This document shows positions 35,284 through 42,930 of a stretch of 64,000 nucleotides of DNA, piece by piece. Positions within the stretch are counted from its first letter, which is position 1. Each line of letters begins with the position of its first letter. The position numbers were made by a program, and so were the translations under genes. The stretch is taken from the NCBI GenBank assembly GCA_016795365.1, contig JAEUHN010000026.1, positions 1 to 64,000 on the forward strand. Reading direction: 5' to 3'. The stretch comes from Verrucomicrobiaceae bacterium. GTDB taxonomy: Bacteria; Verrucomicrobiota; Verrucomicrobiia; Verrucomicrobiales; Verrucomicrobiaceae. Under the pieces are notes generated by a model. The model saw nothing but the letters and a program-made list of their open reading frames with translations. It was not told where the DNA came from and made no database searches.

Positions 35284-36627
35284 ATGCTCACCCTGCACAG
35301 CTCGAACGGCGGACGCTTCTGCGATGGCCTCGTGCGTCGCGACTTCCTCAAGATCGGAGGTCTCGCGATGGGCGGTCTGTCGTTGCCAGAGTTGCTTCGT
35401 GCGGAGAGTTCGCAGGGCACGCGGAGCAACCACAAGGCGGTGATCATGGTGTTCTTGCCGGGCGGGCCTTCCCATCAAGACATGGTGGATCTCAAGATGG
35501 ATGCGCCGAGCGAGATTCGCGGCGAGTTCAAGCCGATCAACACCAACGTCGATGGCCTGCAAATCTGCGAGCATCTGCCGAAGCTGGCGCGGATGATGGA
35601 CAAGTTCACGGTCATCCGCTCGATGGCCGACTGCGAGCCGCAGCACGATGCGTTTCAGTGCCTCACCGGACGCTGTCTCAAGGCGCAGCCGCCAGGAGGC
35701 TGGCCGTCGTTCGGAGCTGTGGTCTCGAAGCTTCAGGGGCAGACAGATCGTGCGGTGCCTGCCTTCGCTGGCTTGTCGCCGAAGATGGGCCACATGCCTT
35801 GGGCCCGCACGGGTGAGCCGGGATTCCTCGGCGTAGCGCATGGTCCTTTCCAGCCCAATCGCGGTGGTGGCACGGACGACATGTCGCTCAATGGTATCAG
35901 CCTGGAGCGATTGCATAATCGTGCGGCCTTGCTGAAGAGCTTCGACGATTTCCGTCGCGACATGGATGCGAGCGGTCTGATGTCGGGTCTCGACACCTTC
36001 AACGAGCAAGCCATGGGCGTGCTCACCAGCTCGAAGCTGCTCGACGCGCTCAACCTCTCGAAGGAAGACCCGCGCATCTACGAGCGCTACGGCAAAGGCT
36101 TCAATCAGTTCCGTGACGATGGCGGTCCGCGACTCACGGAGCACTTCCTTGCGGCACGTCGTCTGGTGGAAGCCGGTGCACGCGTGGTGACGCTGGGCTT
36201 CAGCCGCTGGGACTATCATTCAAACAACTTCGGTCAGCTCCGCGAGGATCTTCCTCTGCTGGATCGCGGCCTGTCAGCCCTTGTGACGGATCTACACGAG
36301 CGCGGCATGGACAAGGATGTGTCCGTGGTGGTGTGGGGGGAGTTTGGTCGCACGCCGACGATCAATGACAAAGGTGGTCGCGATCACTGGCCCCGGGTTT
36401 CGTGCGCAATGCTCGCTGGTGGTGGCATGAGGCATGGTCAGGTCATCGGAGCGACTGATAAACTCGGTGGCGAAGCGGTGGATCGTCCGGTGCGCTTCGG
36501 CGAAGTCTTTGCCACGCTTTACAACCGTCTGGGCATTGACGTGAACAAGGTCACGCTCACGGATCACGCGGGCCGTCCGCAGTATCTCGTGCCCGACAGC
36601 TTGCAACCCATGGCAGAACTCGTCTGA
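35284..36627 (+). CDS. Tat-exported DUF1501 protein, second copy
   Basis: The product has 447 residues. The twin-arginine leader is [15 protein letters not shown]. It has the same motif series as the first copy: [33 protein letters not shown] and [20 protein letters not shown]. The two proteins align without large gaps, so they arose by duplication. They differ most around residues 130-145, where copy 1 has a Pro/Gly/Gln stretch, perhaps reflecting different partners or substrates. The PSD1 gene follows after 50 bp. DUF1501-PSD1 pairing is common in this superphylum and suggests a joint envelope function. Confidence 0.92.
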   Translation: MLTLHSSNGGRFCDGLVRRDFLKIGGLAMGGLSLPELLRAESSQGTRSNHKAVIMVFLPGGPSHQDMVDLKMDAPSEIRGEFKPINTNVDGLQICEHLPKLARMMDKFTVIRSMADCEPQHDAFQCLTGRCLKAQPPGGWPSFGAVVSKLQGQTDRAVPAFAGLSPKMGHMPWARTGEPGFLGVAHGPFQPNRGGGTDDMSLNGISLERLHNRAALLKSFDDFRRDMDASGLMSGLDTFNEQAMGVLTSSKLLDALNLSKEDPRIYERYGKGFNQFRDDGGPRLTEHFLAARRLVEAGARVVTLGFSRWDYHSNNFGQLREDLPLLDRGLSALVTDLHERGMDKDVSVVVWGEFGRTPTINDKGGRDHWPRVSCAMLAGGGMRHGQVIGATDKLGGEAVDRPVRFGEVFATLYNRLGIDVNKVTLTDHAGRPQYLVPDSLQPMAELV

Positions 36628-36641
36628 CCGCGGGCAGTGGC

Positions 36642-36676
36642 TGAAAGTATAGGCTCGCCTGATCCTTATGTAGAGC
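36642..36676 (+). promoter_or_regulatory. Shared promoter-like motif, copy 3 (upstream of the PSD1 gene)
   Basis: TGAAA (36642-36646), 17 bp, then CCTTATGTAGAGC (36664-36676). The 13-mer is identical to copy 1. If TTATGT is the -10 box, transcription would start at or next to ATG 36678, giving a leaderless message. Confidence 0.55.
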
Positions 36677-36677
36677 C

Positions 36678-38870
36678 ATGCAAAGGCTCGCTCTCATCGC
36701 ACTCCTGACGTCCACGGCGTTCATCGCTCGTGCGGAGGAACGTCCGTTGAACTTCACCAACGACATCGTGCCGATCTTCACGAAGGCAAGTTGCAACTCG
36801 GGCGGCTGCCATGGCAAGGCCTCAGGCCAGAATGGCTTCAAGCTCTCGTTGCTGGGCTTCGAGCCTCAGGAGGATTTCGAGCACATTGTGAAGGAGGCGC
36901 GTGGTCGTCGTGTGTTCCCCGCAGCGCCGGATCAAAGCCTGCTGCTGACCAAGGCGATCAATCTCACGCCCCATGGTGGCGGCAAGAAGCTCGACGCGAA
37001 GTCGGACGAATACGCCATCCTCAAGAAGTGGATCAGCATTGGCATGCCGTGGGGCAAAGACACGGACCCGAAGATCGTGTCCATCGAGGTGCAGCCATCG
37101 CAGCAGTTGATGAAGCTGAAGACGAATCAGCAGCTCAAGGTGCTGGCCAAGTATTCCGACGGCTACGTGCGAGACGTGACGCGCAGTGCGCTCTATGAGC
37201 CGAACGACAAGAGCATGGCCGAGACCACGGAAGGCGGCTTGGTTAAGATGTTCGATTTGCCCGGCGAGGTCGCGGTGATGATTCGCTACCAGGGCAAGAT
37301 CGCCGTCTTCCGTGCGACCGCTCCGCTGGGTGCTCCGGTGGCGAACCTGCCGAAGTCGAAGAACTTCATCGACGATCTAGTCTTCAATAAATTGAAGATG
37401 CTTGGCCTGCCGCCCTCGGACATCGCCGACGACAACACCTTCATTCGTCGCGTCACCATCGACATCGCGGGTCGTCTGCCAACGCCGAGCGAAGTGCAGA
37501 GCTTCATCTCCGACGGCAATCCGAAGAAGCGCGAGGCCTGGGTGGACAAGCTGCTCGCGAGTGATGAATACGCCGACTACTTCGCAGGCAAATGGAGCGC
37601 CTTGCTGCGCAACAAGCGCGCCGAGCCGAAGGACGCGCGCGGCAACTTCGTCTTCCATCGCTGGATTCGCGACAGCCTCGCGGACAACAAGCGCTACGAT
37701 GAGTTCGTGCGCGACGTGATCACCGCCAGCGGCGACATCAACACCGCACCGCCCGTGACGTGGTATCGTCAGGCGAAGGACACCACCATTCAGATGGAAG
37801 ACACAGCACAGCTCTTCCTTGGTCAGCGTTTGCAGTGCGCGCAGTGCCATCATCATCCGTTCGAGAAGTGGAGCCAGCAGGACTACTACGGCTTCGCGGC
37901 CTTCTTTAGCACTGTGTCGAAGAAGGCGACGAATCTCCCCGGCGAAGACGTGGTCTTCACCAAGCGTGCTGAAGCCCAGGCGATCAATATCCGCACCAAG
38001 CAACCCGTGAAGCCGACGGGTCTCGGCTCGCCCACGCTGGCACTCGCACCCGATGATGATCCGCGTGTCGCGCTCGCTGACTGGATGGGCAGCAAGGAGA
38101 ACCCCTTCTTCGCCAAGGCGCTGGTGAATCGCTACTGGAAGCACTTCTTCAATCGCGGTCTCATCGAACCCGAGGACGACATGCGCGACTCGAACCCGCC
38201 ATCGAATCCCGAGCTTCTCGATGCGATGGCCAAGTCCTTCGTCGCCAGCGGCTATGACTTGAAGCAACTCATCCGCACCATGGTGCAGAGCACGACTTAC
38301 CAGCTCAGCGCCGTGCCGAATGCCCACAACGCCATCGACCGCCAGAACTTCAGCCGCTACTACCCGAAGCGCCTCCAGGCTGAGGTGCTGCTGGATGCGA
38401 TCAACAACGTCGTGGATGCGAAGAGCAGCTTTGATGGCATGCCCGTCGGCACTCGCGCCACAGCGCTGCCGGATAACAGTTTCAACACGACCAACTACTT
38501 CCTCACCGTTTTCGGGCGTCCTGAAGGCAGCAGCGCCTGCGAATGCGAGCGCACGCAGGAAAGCAGCCTCGCGCAGAGCCTGCACCTCATCAATGCCCCC
38601 GACATTCAGAAGAAGCTCACGGATGACAAGGGACGTGCTGCCGCTCTCGCGCAGGACGACAAGCGCGGCGACGAAGCGAAGCTCACGGAAATCTATCAAT
38701 GGGTTGCGTCACGCCAGCCCACGCCACAGCAAGTGAAGCTCGGCCTCGCTCACATCGAGAAGCGCACGGCAGGCAAGACCGACAAGGAACTCATCGCCGC
38801 AAAGCGTCAGGCCTATGAAGATCTGCTCTGGGCGCTGATCAATACGAAGGAGTTCTTGTTCAATCACTAG
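36678..38870 (+). CDS. PSD1-type protein: CX4CH domain, Big2-like domain, DUF1549, DUF1553
   Basis: The product has 730 residues with a signal peptide (MQRLALIALLTSTAFIARA). The N-terminal cytochrome-like domain has CNSGGCHG, that is Cys-X4-Cys-His rather than CXXCH. A bacterial Ig-like (Big2) domain spans about 135-215 (VQPSQQLMKLKTNQQLKVLAKYSDG in outline). DUF1549 follows (FIRRVTIDIAGRLPTPSEV and LQCAQCHHHPFEKW), then DUF1553 (PSNPELLDAMAKSF and YPKRLQAEVLLDAINNV), ending LINTKEFLFNH. It is exported. The biochemical role of the family is unknown. The next gene begins 25 bp downstream. Confidence 0.9.
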   Translation: MQRLALIALLTSTAFIARAEERPLNFTNDIVPIFTKASCNSGGCHGKASGQNGFKLSLLGFEPQEDFEHIVKEARGRRVFPAAPDQSLLLTKAINLTPHGGGKKLDAKSDEYAILKKWISIGMPWGKDTDPKIVSIEVQPSQQLMKLKTNQQLKVLAKYSDGYVRDVTRSALYEPNDKSMAETTEGGLVKMFDLPGEVAVMIRYQGKIAVFRATAPLGAPVANLPKSKNFIDDLVFNKLKMLGLPPSDIADDNTFIRRVTIDIAGRLPTPSEVQSFISDGNPKKREAWVDKLLASDEYADYFAGKWSALLRNKRAEPKDARGNFVFHRWIRDSLADNKRYDEFVRDVITASGDINTAPPVTWYRQAKDTTIQMEDTAQLFLGQRLQCAQCHHHPFEKWSQQDYYGFAAFFSTVSKKATNLPGEDVVFTKRAEAQAINIRTKQPVKPTGLGSPTLALAPDDDPRVALADWMGSKENPFFAKALVNRYWKHFFNRGLIEPEDDMRDSNPPSNPELLDAMAKSFVASGYDLKQLIRTMVQSTTYQLSAVPNAHNAIDRQNFSRYYPKRLQAEVLLDAINNVVDAKSSFDGMPVGTRATALPDNSFNTTNYFLTVFGRPEGSSACECERTQESSLAQSLHLINAPDIQKKLTDDKGRAAALAQDDKRGDEAKLTEIYQWVASRQPTPQQVKLGLAHIEKRTAGKTDKELIAAKRQAYEDLLWALINTKEFLFNH

Positions 38871-38895
38871 ACGCTTCAAGCCACCGGTCACTCCG

Positions 38896-40830
38896 ATGAA
38901 CTGTTTCCGCATCATGCCCCGTGTTGTCGGGAAGGCAGTGCTTTTGCCTGCCCTCCTGCTTCCGTTGATCCTCACGGCTCAATCCACGCTCCCGCATCCC
39001 ATCCTAAACACCATCTATCCGTGTGCGGCGCAGATGGGCACGACGACCGAAGTCACTATCACCGGCACGGACCTGGAAGGTGTCTCGCGACTGCATTTCT
39101 CGGCCAAGGGCATCGAATGCAAAGCCGGGGCCAAGCCGAATGTGTTCACGCTAGCCATCGCCAAAGATGCGCCCGCTGGTTATTGCGATGTGCGTGTGGT
39201 GGGTCGCTATGGCATCAGCAATCCACGTGGCTTTGCAATCACGAAGCTGCCCGTGGTGCAACTGAAAGACAGGGCATTCAAGGCGACGATGGAGCAGGTG
39301 ATCGTTGGCAAATCGCTCAAACAGGATCAGGCGATCATCTCGTTCGATGCGAAGAAAGGCGAGGCCGTGCAGGTCTTGTGCAAGCCGGAGTTGCTCGACT
39401 CGCGCATGGAGCCGGTGGTAGCGATTCGTGACGCTGCGTCTTCGGTGGTCGCACGCATGGATGTGGACGGCGAAGTGAACTTCACGCCTGCCAGAGATGG
39501 GATTTTCAGCATCGAGTTGCGGGATCTGATGTTCCGGGGCGATGCCGAGTATCCCTTTGGGCTCTCGATCTCAAAGCCCGGCGCGAGCGGTTTGGACGAG
39601 GTGCCTTCGCTCAGGCCGAGCGAGAAACTTGATGCGGACCTATCGAAGCCAGTCGCCCTGGAGGCAACGTATCAAGGATGGTTCCCGGCTCGAGGCAAGG
39701 CTCGTTACTTCACGTTCACGGCCAAGAAAGGGGATGTGCGAATCATTGAACTGAGGTCGGCAAGGCTCGGCTATGACGCTGATCCCTTCTTCCTGGTGGA
39801 GAAGCTCGAGGGCGACAAGGCAACCTTCGTCGCTGAGGCGAATGACCGTCCGGCCCTCGCTGCGAAAGATGAGTTCGATGGCGGCTGGGCTGACCCGACG
39901 TATCGCTTCGAAGCGAAGGAGGATGGCACCTATCGCGTGAAGCTGCGCAATCTCTTCCCGACCCGCGTGCCGTTTGAACTCAGCGTTCAGCCTCCGGGAG
40001 TGGCCTTCGAATTGGTGGCCTTGCCGAGTGAGGTGGCTCCGGCGAAGAAGACAGCGGCGGCCATCACCGCAGCTCCGCTGTGGCGTGGCGGGGTGGCGAC
40101 CTTCAAAGTGGTGGCCCTGCGCGAGCGTGGTTTCACTGGGCCGATCACGCTCAGTGCTGAAGGTTTGCCTCCTGGAGTGACAGCTCTCGGCGGCTTGATT
40201 TCAGAGGGGCGAGACGTGGGCTACATTAGCTTCAGCGCCGATGACAAAGCAGAGCCGTGGGCTGGCGCAGTGCGCATCATCGGCAAGAGCGGTGACTTCA
40301 CCAAAGTCGCACGCGGGGCTACCGTGGTGCGCGCGACAGCTGACGTGACCAAGGCTGCGGTTTACACCCGCTTCACTCAGGAAGTCGGACTGGATGTCGT
40401 CGCATCGGAAGCACCCCTCTTAGTAGAGCCTGCGGCACCGATTTATGAAGTCGCCACGACCGGCAAGATCGATGTGCCGCTGAAACTCACCCGTCGTGCT
40501 GGCTTTGCTGATGCAGTGAAACTCACGGCTCTCGGATCGCTGACGCCTCCGCCGACGATCGACATTGCCGCGAAGGGTGTGGCTGGTTCCATGAGCCTCG
40601 ATGTGGCAAAGCTGAAGCTCTCGCCCGGGGATTATCCGGTGCTGTTTCAAACGACGGCGAAATTCAAGCATCAGCCTGATGATCCGAAAGCCAAGCCCAA
40701 GGATGTGGTTGCGACCGTGCACTCAAAGCCCTTCATCGTTCGCGTGACAGCCGCTCCGAAGCCAGAGCCCAAGCCAGTTGCGAAACCCGCCGCCGCAACG
40801 CCTGCACCGAAGCCGGAGGCGAAGAAATGA
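38896..40830 (+). CDS. Secreted multi-domain beta-sandwich protein (TIG-like and PPC-like domains)
   Basis: The product has 644 residues with a signal peptide ending near LLPLILTAQS. An IPT/TIG-like sandwich occupies about 35-105 (YPCAAQMGTTTEVTITGTDL). Two regions resemble bacterial pre-peptidase C-terminal domains (about 110-220 and 235-360, with RGKARYFTFTAKKGDVRIIEL and DGTYRVKLRNLF). Further Ig-like sheets extend to about 620, then a Pro/Ala/Lys tail. There is no catalytic site. It looks like a binding or scaffold component. Its stop overlaps the start of the WD40-cytochrome gene (ATGATGA), indicating translational coupling. Confidence 0.75.
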   Translation: MNCFRIMPRVVGKAVLLPALLLPLILTAQSTLPHPILNTIYPCAAQMGTTTEVTITGTDLEGVSRLHFSAKGIECKAGAKPNVFTLAIAKDAPAGYCDVRVVGRYGISNPRGFAITKLPVVQLKDRAFKATMEQVIVGKSLKQDQAIISFDAKKGEAVQVLCKPELLDSRMEPVVAIRDAASSVVARMDVDGEVNFTPARDGIFSIELRDLMFRGDAEYPFGLSISKPGASGLDEVPSLRPSEKLDADLSKPVALEATYQGWFPARGKARYFTFTAKKGDVRIIELRSARLGYDADPFFLVEKLEGDKATFVAEANDRPALAAKDEFDGGWADPTYRFEAKEDGTYRVKLRNLFPTRVPFELSVQPPGVAFELVALPSEVAPAKKTAAAITAAPLWRGGVATFKVVALRERGFTGPITLSAEGLPPGVTALGGLISEGRDVGYISFSADDKAEPWAGAVRIIGKSGDFTKVARGATVVRATADVTKAAVYTRFTQEVGLDVVASEAPLLVEPAAPIYEVATTGKIDVPLKLTRRAGFADAVKLTALGSLTPPPTIDIAAKGVAGSMSLDVAKLKLSPGDYPVLFQTTAKFKHQPDDPKAKPKDVVATVHSKPFIVRVTAAPKPEPKPVAKPAAATPAPKPEAKK

Positions 40831-42800
40831 TGAACCACGAACACATGAAGACGATGGGTTTCCATGCACGCCTTAGTTTGATGTTGTCGATGACACTGCT
40901 GTCGCTCGCAGCGAGTGCTGCCACCCTTCCGGTGGCGAAGTCGGACCGCAAAACGCCGGTTGATTTCCACGAGGAGATTGTGCCGATTCTGAAGACGAAC
41001 TGCACCGCCTGTCACAACAAGACAACGACCAAAGCAGATCTAAACATCGAGACACCAGCGCTCATGCTGAAGGGCGGTGAGTCCGGCCCCGCGATTGTTC
41101 CAGGCAAGGCGTCCGAGAGTTTGCTCTTCCAGTCCGCCATTCATGAATCGGACTCCGAGATGCCGCCAAAGGGCAACAAGGTCGGTGCGGTGAATCTCTC
41201 GCCGGAGGAACTCGCGCTGCTGAAGCTATGGATCGATCAAGGCGCAAAGGCAGGCGAGAAGAAGGCGCAGCAGATCGCGTGGCAGCCTTTGCCTCCGGGT
41301 TTGAACCCGATCTACGCCGTCGCTATGTCGCCGGGTGGTGAACTCGTCGCATGCAGCCGAGCGAATCAGATCTTCATCTACGACGTGGCAGCGAAGAAGC
41401 TCATCGCGCAGTTCGTGGCCCATCGCGACATGACCCTTGCGCTGGCCTTTAGCCCGGATGGTTCGCAACTCGCCAGCGGTAGTTTTGGCGAAGTGAAGCT
41501 GTGGAAGACAACTGTCGCGCCGCCGCCTGTTTCGGAGTTGGTGAAGCTCAATCGCGCTTCAGGCATCGCTACGCTGGACGTGGCCTTCCAGACTGCCGCT
41601 GTCGCCGAGGCAGACAAAGAAGTCGCCGCCCTCAAGGATCGCGTGAAGAAGGCCAACGATGCCATCGCGGACACCAAGAAGAAGCTGGAGGAGAAGCGCA
41701 AGGCTGTGAAGCCAGCCGTTGATGCAAAGGTTGCAGCGCAGAAGGTCTACGATGAAGCAGCGGCAGCAGTGGCCAAGCTTCCCCAAGATAAGCCGGATGC
41801 AGCGCTCACGAAGAAGCAGACGGATGCGAAGACCAAGCTCGACGCGGCAGTGAAGGCGGAAGCCGATGCTAACGATGCAGTGAAAGCTGCCGAGACTGCC
41901 GCCACGGATGCAGCGGCTGAACTTCCGAAAGTCACCAAGCTGCAAGCCGAGGCTGAGAAAGCCGCGGTCACTGCCAAGGCTGCACTTGCCGCCGCGCAAG
42001 CAGCCCAGAAGAAGGCGGCAGCTGATCTCGCTGCTGCCACGAAGGCCGCGAAGCCGGCGGTCGCTTCTCCTTTGCCTCCACAGGAGTGGAATCTCGAACG
42101 CACGCTCGGCACGGGTGATACACTTTCGCCCATCACGGATCGCGTGAACGCCATCGACTTCAGCCCGGATGGCAAGGCGGTTGCAGTCGGCAGCGGCGCA
42201 CCGTCTCGCGATGGTGATATCACGTTCTGGGACAGCACCTCTGGCAAGCTCATCAAGACCATTTCAGATCGCCACAGCGACACCGTGCTCAGCCTGGACT
42301 ACTCCCCGGATGGCAAGCTCATCGCGAGCGGCGGAGCAGACAAGCAACTGCGCATCTCTGAGATCGCGAGTGGCAAGCTCTTGAAAACCTTCGAGGGGCA
42401 CACGCATCACGTCATGGGTGTGAGTTGGCGTGCCGATGGTCGGGTGGTGGTGAGCAGTGGCGCTGACAATGCCGTGAAGGTCTGGGATTGGATCAAAGGT
42501 GATCGCCGCAAGAACATCGACGGCTGGGACAAAGAAGTCACCAGTTTGCGCTACCTCGGTGCGACCACACGCATCGTCACTACCAGTGGCGACAAGCAAG
42601 TGCGCATGATTGGCGAGGATGCGAGTGCTCCGGTATTGCTGCCTGGAACGACCGACTTCATGCAAACCTGCGCCGTGTCTTTGGACGGAGATCGCGTTGC
42701 GGCTGGCGGCGAGGATAGCGTGCTGCGCGTTTGGGACGTGAAGACCGCCAAGGAGATTGCTTCGTTTGCAAAGCCTGCTGGCGAGACGGCGGCGAAGTAA
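40827..42800 (+). CDS. Exported heme-motif WD40 protein with an Ala/Lys coiled-coil insertion
   Basis: The product has 657 residues with a signal peptide (MLSMTLLSLAASAA after a basic start). At about 45-135 is a PVC-type cytochrome domain with CTACH, KGGESGPAIVPGKASESLL and MPPKG. WD40 blades start at about 150 (VAMSPGGELVACS, LAFSPDGSQLASGS). They are interrupted at about 250-410 by a charged Ala/Lys/Asp helix predicted as coiled coil, then resume (IDFSPDGKAVAVGS, DYSPDGKLIASGGADK, VWDWIKG, DSVLRVWDVKT). Repetitive DNA near 41600-42050 reflects this helix. It is likely the last gene of the module and a surface assembly platform. Confidence 0.85.
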   Translation: MMNHEHMKTMGFHARLSLMLSMTLLSLAASAATLPVAKSDRKTPVDFHEEIVPILKTNCTACHNKTTTKADLNIETPALMLKGGESGPAIVPGKASESLLFQSAIHESDSEMPPKGNKVGAVNLSPEELALLKLWIDQGAKAGEKKAQQIAWQPLPPGLNPIYAVAMSPGGELVACSRANQIFIYDVAAKKLIAQFVAHRDMTLALAFSPDGSQLASGSFGEVKLWKTTVAPPPVSELVKLNRASGIATLDVAFQTAAVAEADKEVAALKDRVKKANDAIADTKKKLEEKRKAVKPAVDAKVAAQKVYDEAAAAVAKLPQDKPDAALTKKQTDAKTKLDAAVKAEADANDAVKAAETAATDAAAELPKVTKLQAEAEKAAVTAKAALAAAQAAQKKAAADLAAATKAAKPAVASPLPPQEWNLERTLGTGDTLSPITDRVNAIDFSPDGKAVAVGSGAPSRDGDITFWDSTSGKLIKTISDRHSDTVLSLDYSPDGKLIASGGADKQLRISEIASGKLLKTFEGHTHHVMGVSWRADGRVVVSSGADNAVKVWDWIKGDRRKNIDGWDKEVTSLRYLGATTRIVTTSGDKQVRMIGEDASAPVLLPGTTDFMQTCAVSLDGDRVAAGGEDSVLRVWDVKTAKEIASFAKPAGETAAK

Positions 42801-42930
42801 GAGGAGCGAGAAGTTACGAGCAACAACCTGTGGGTCTGCGCGTTAGCAGCGGCCATTCGGTCAACGGGCATCTTCGCGTTCGTGCTTTTCACGGTGCGGC
42901 TTGTCTGTCAGCCTGCCGGATATTCCTTCC

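Noticed and set aside
32908-36627. Insertion sequence or composite transposon implied by the two DUF1501 copies flanking an orphan
   Set aside because: The copies are diverged exported proteins in direct orientation. There is no transposase, terminal repeat or target duplication.
37377-38699. A 440-codon minus-strand open frame inside the second PSD1 gene, and similar ones at 249-1151, 19818-21056 and 48577-49914
   Set aside because: They mirror codon structure of well-supported genes and show only low-complexity His/Arg/Val-rich translations.
41600-42050. Possible satellite repeat
   Set aside because: The repetition reflects Ala/Lys codons of the coiled-coil part of the WD40 protein, with the frame intact.
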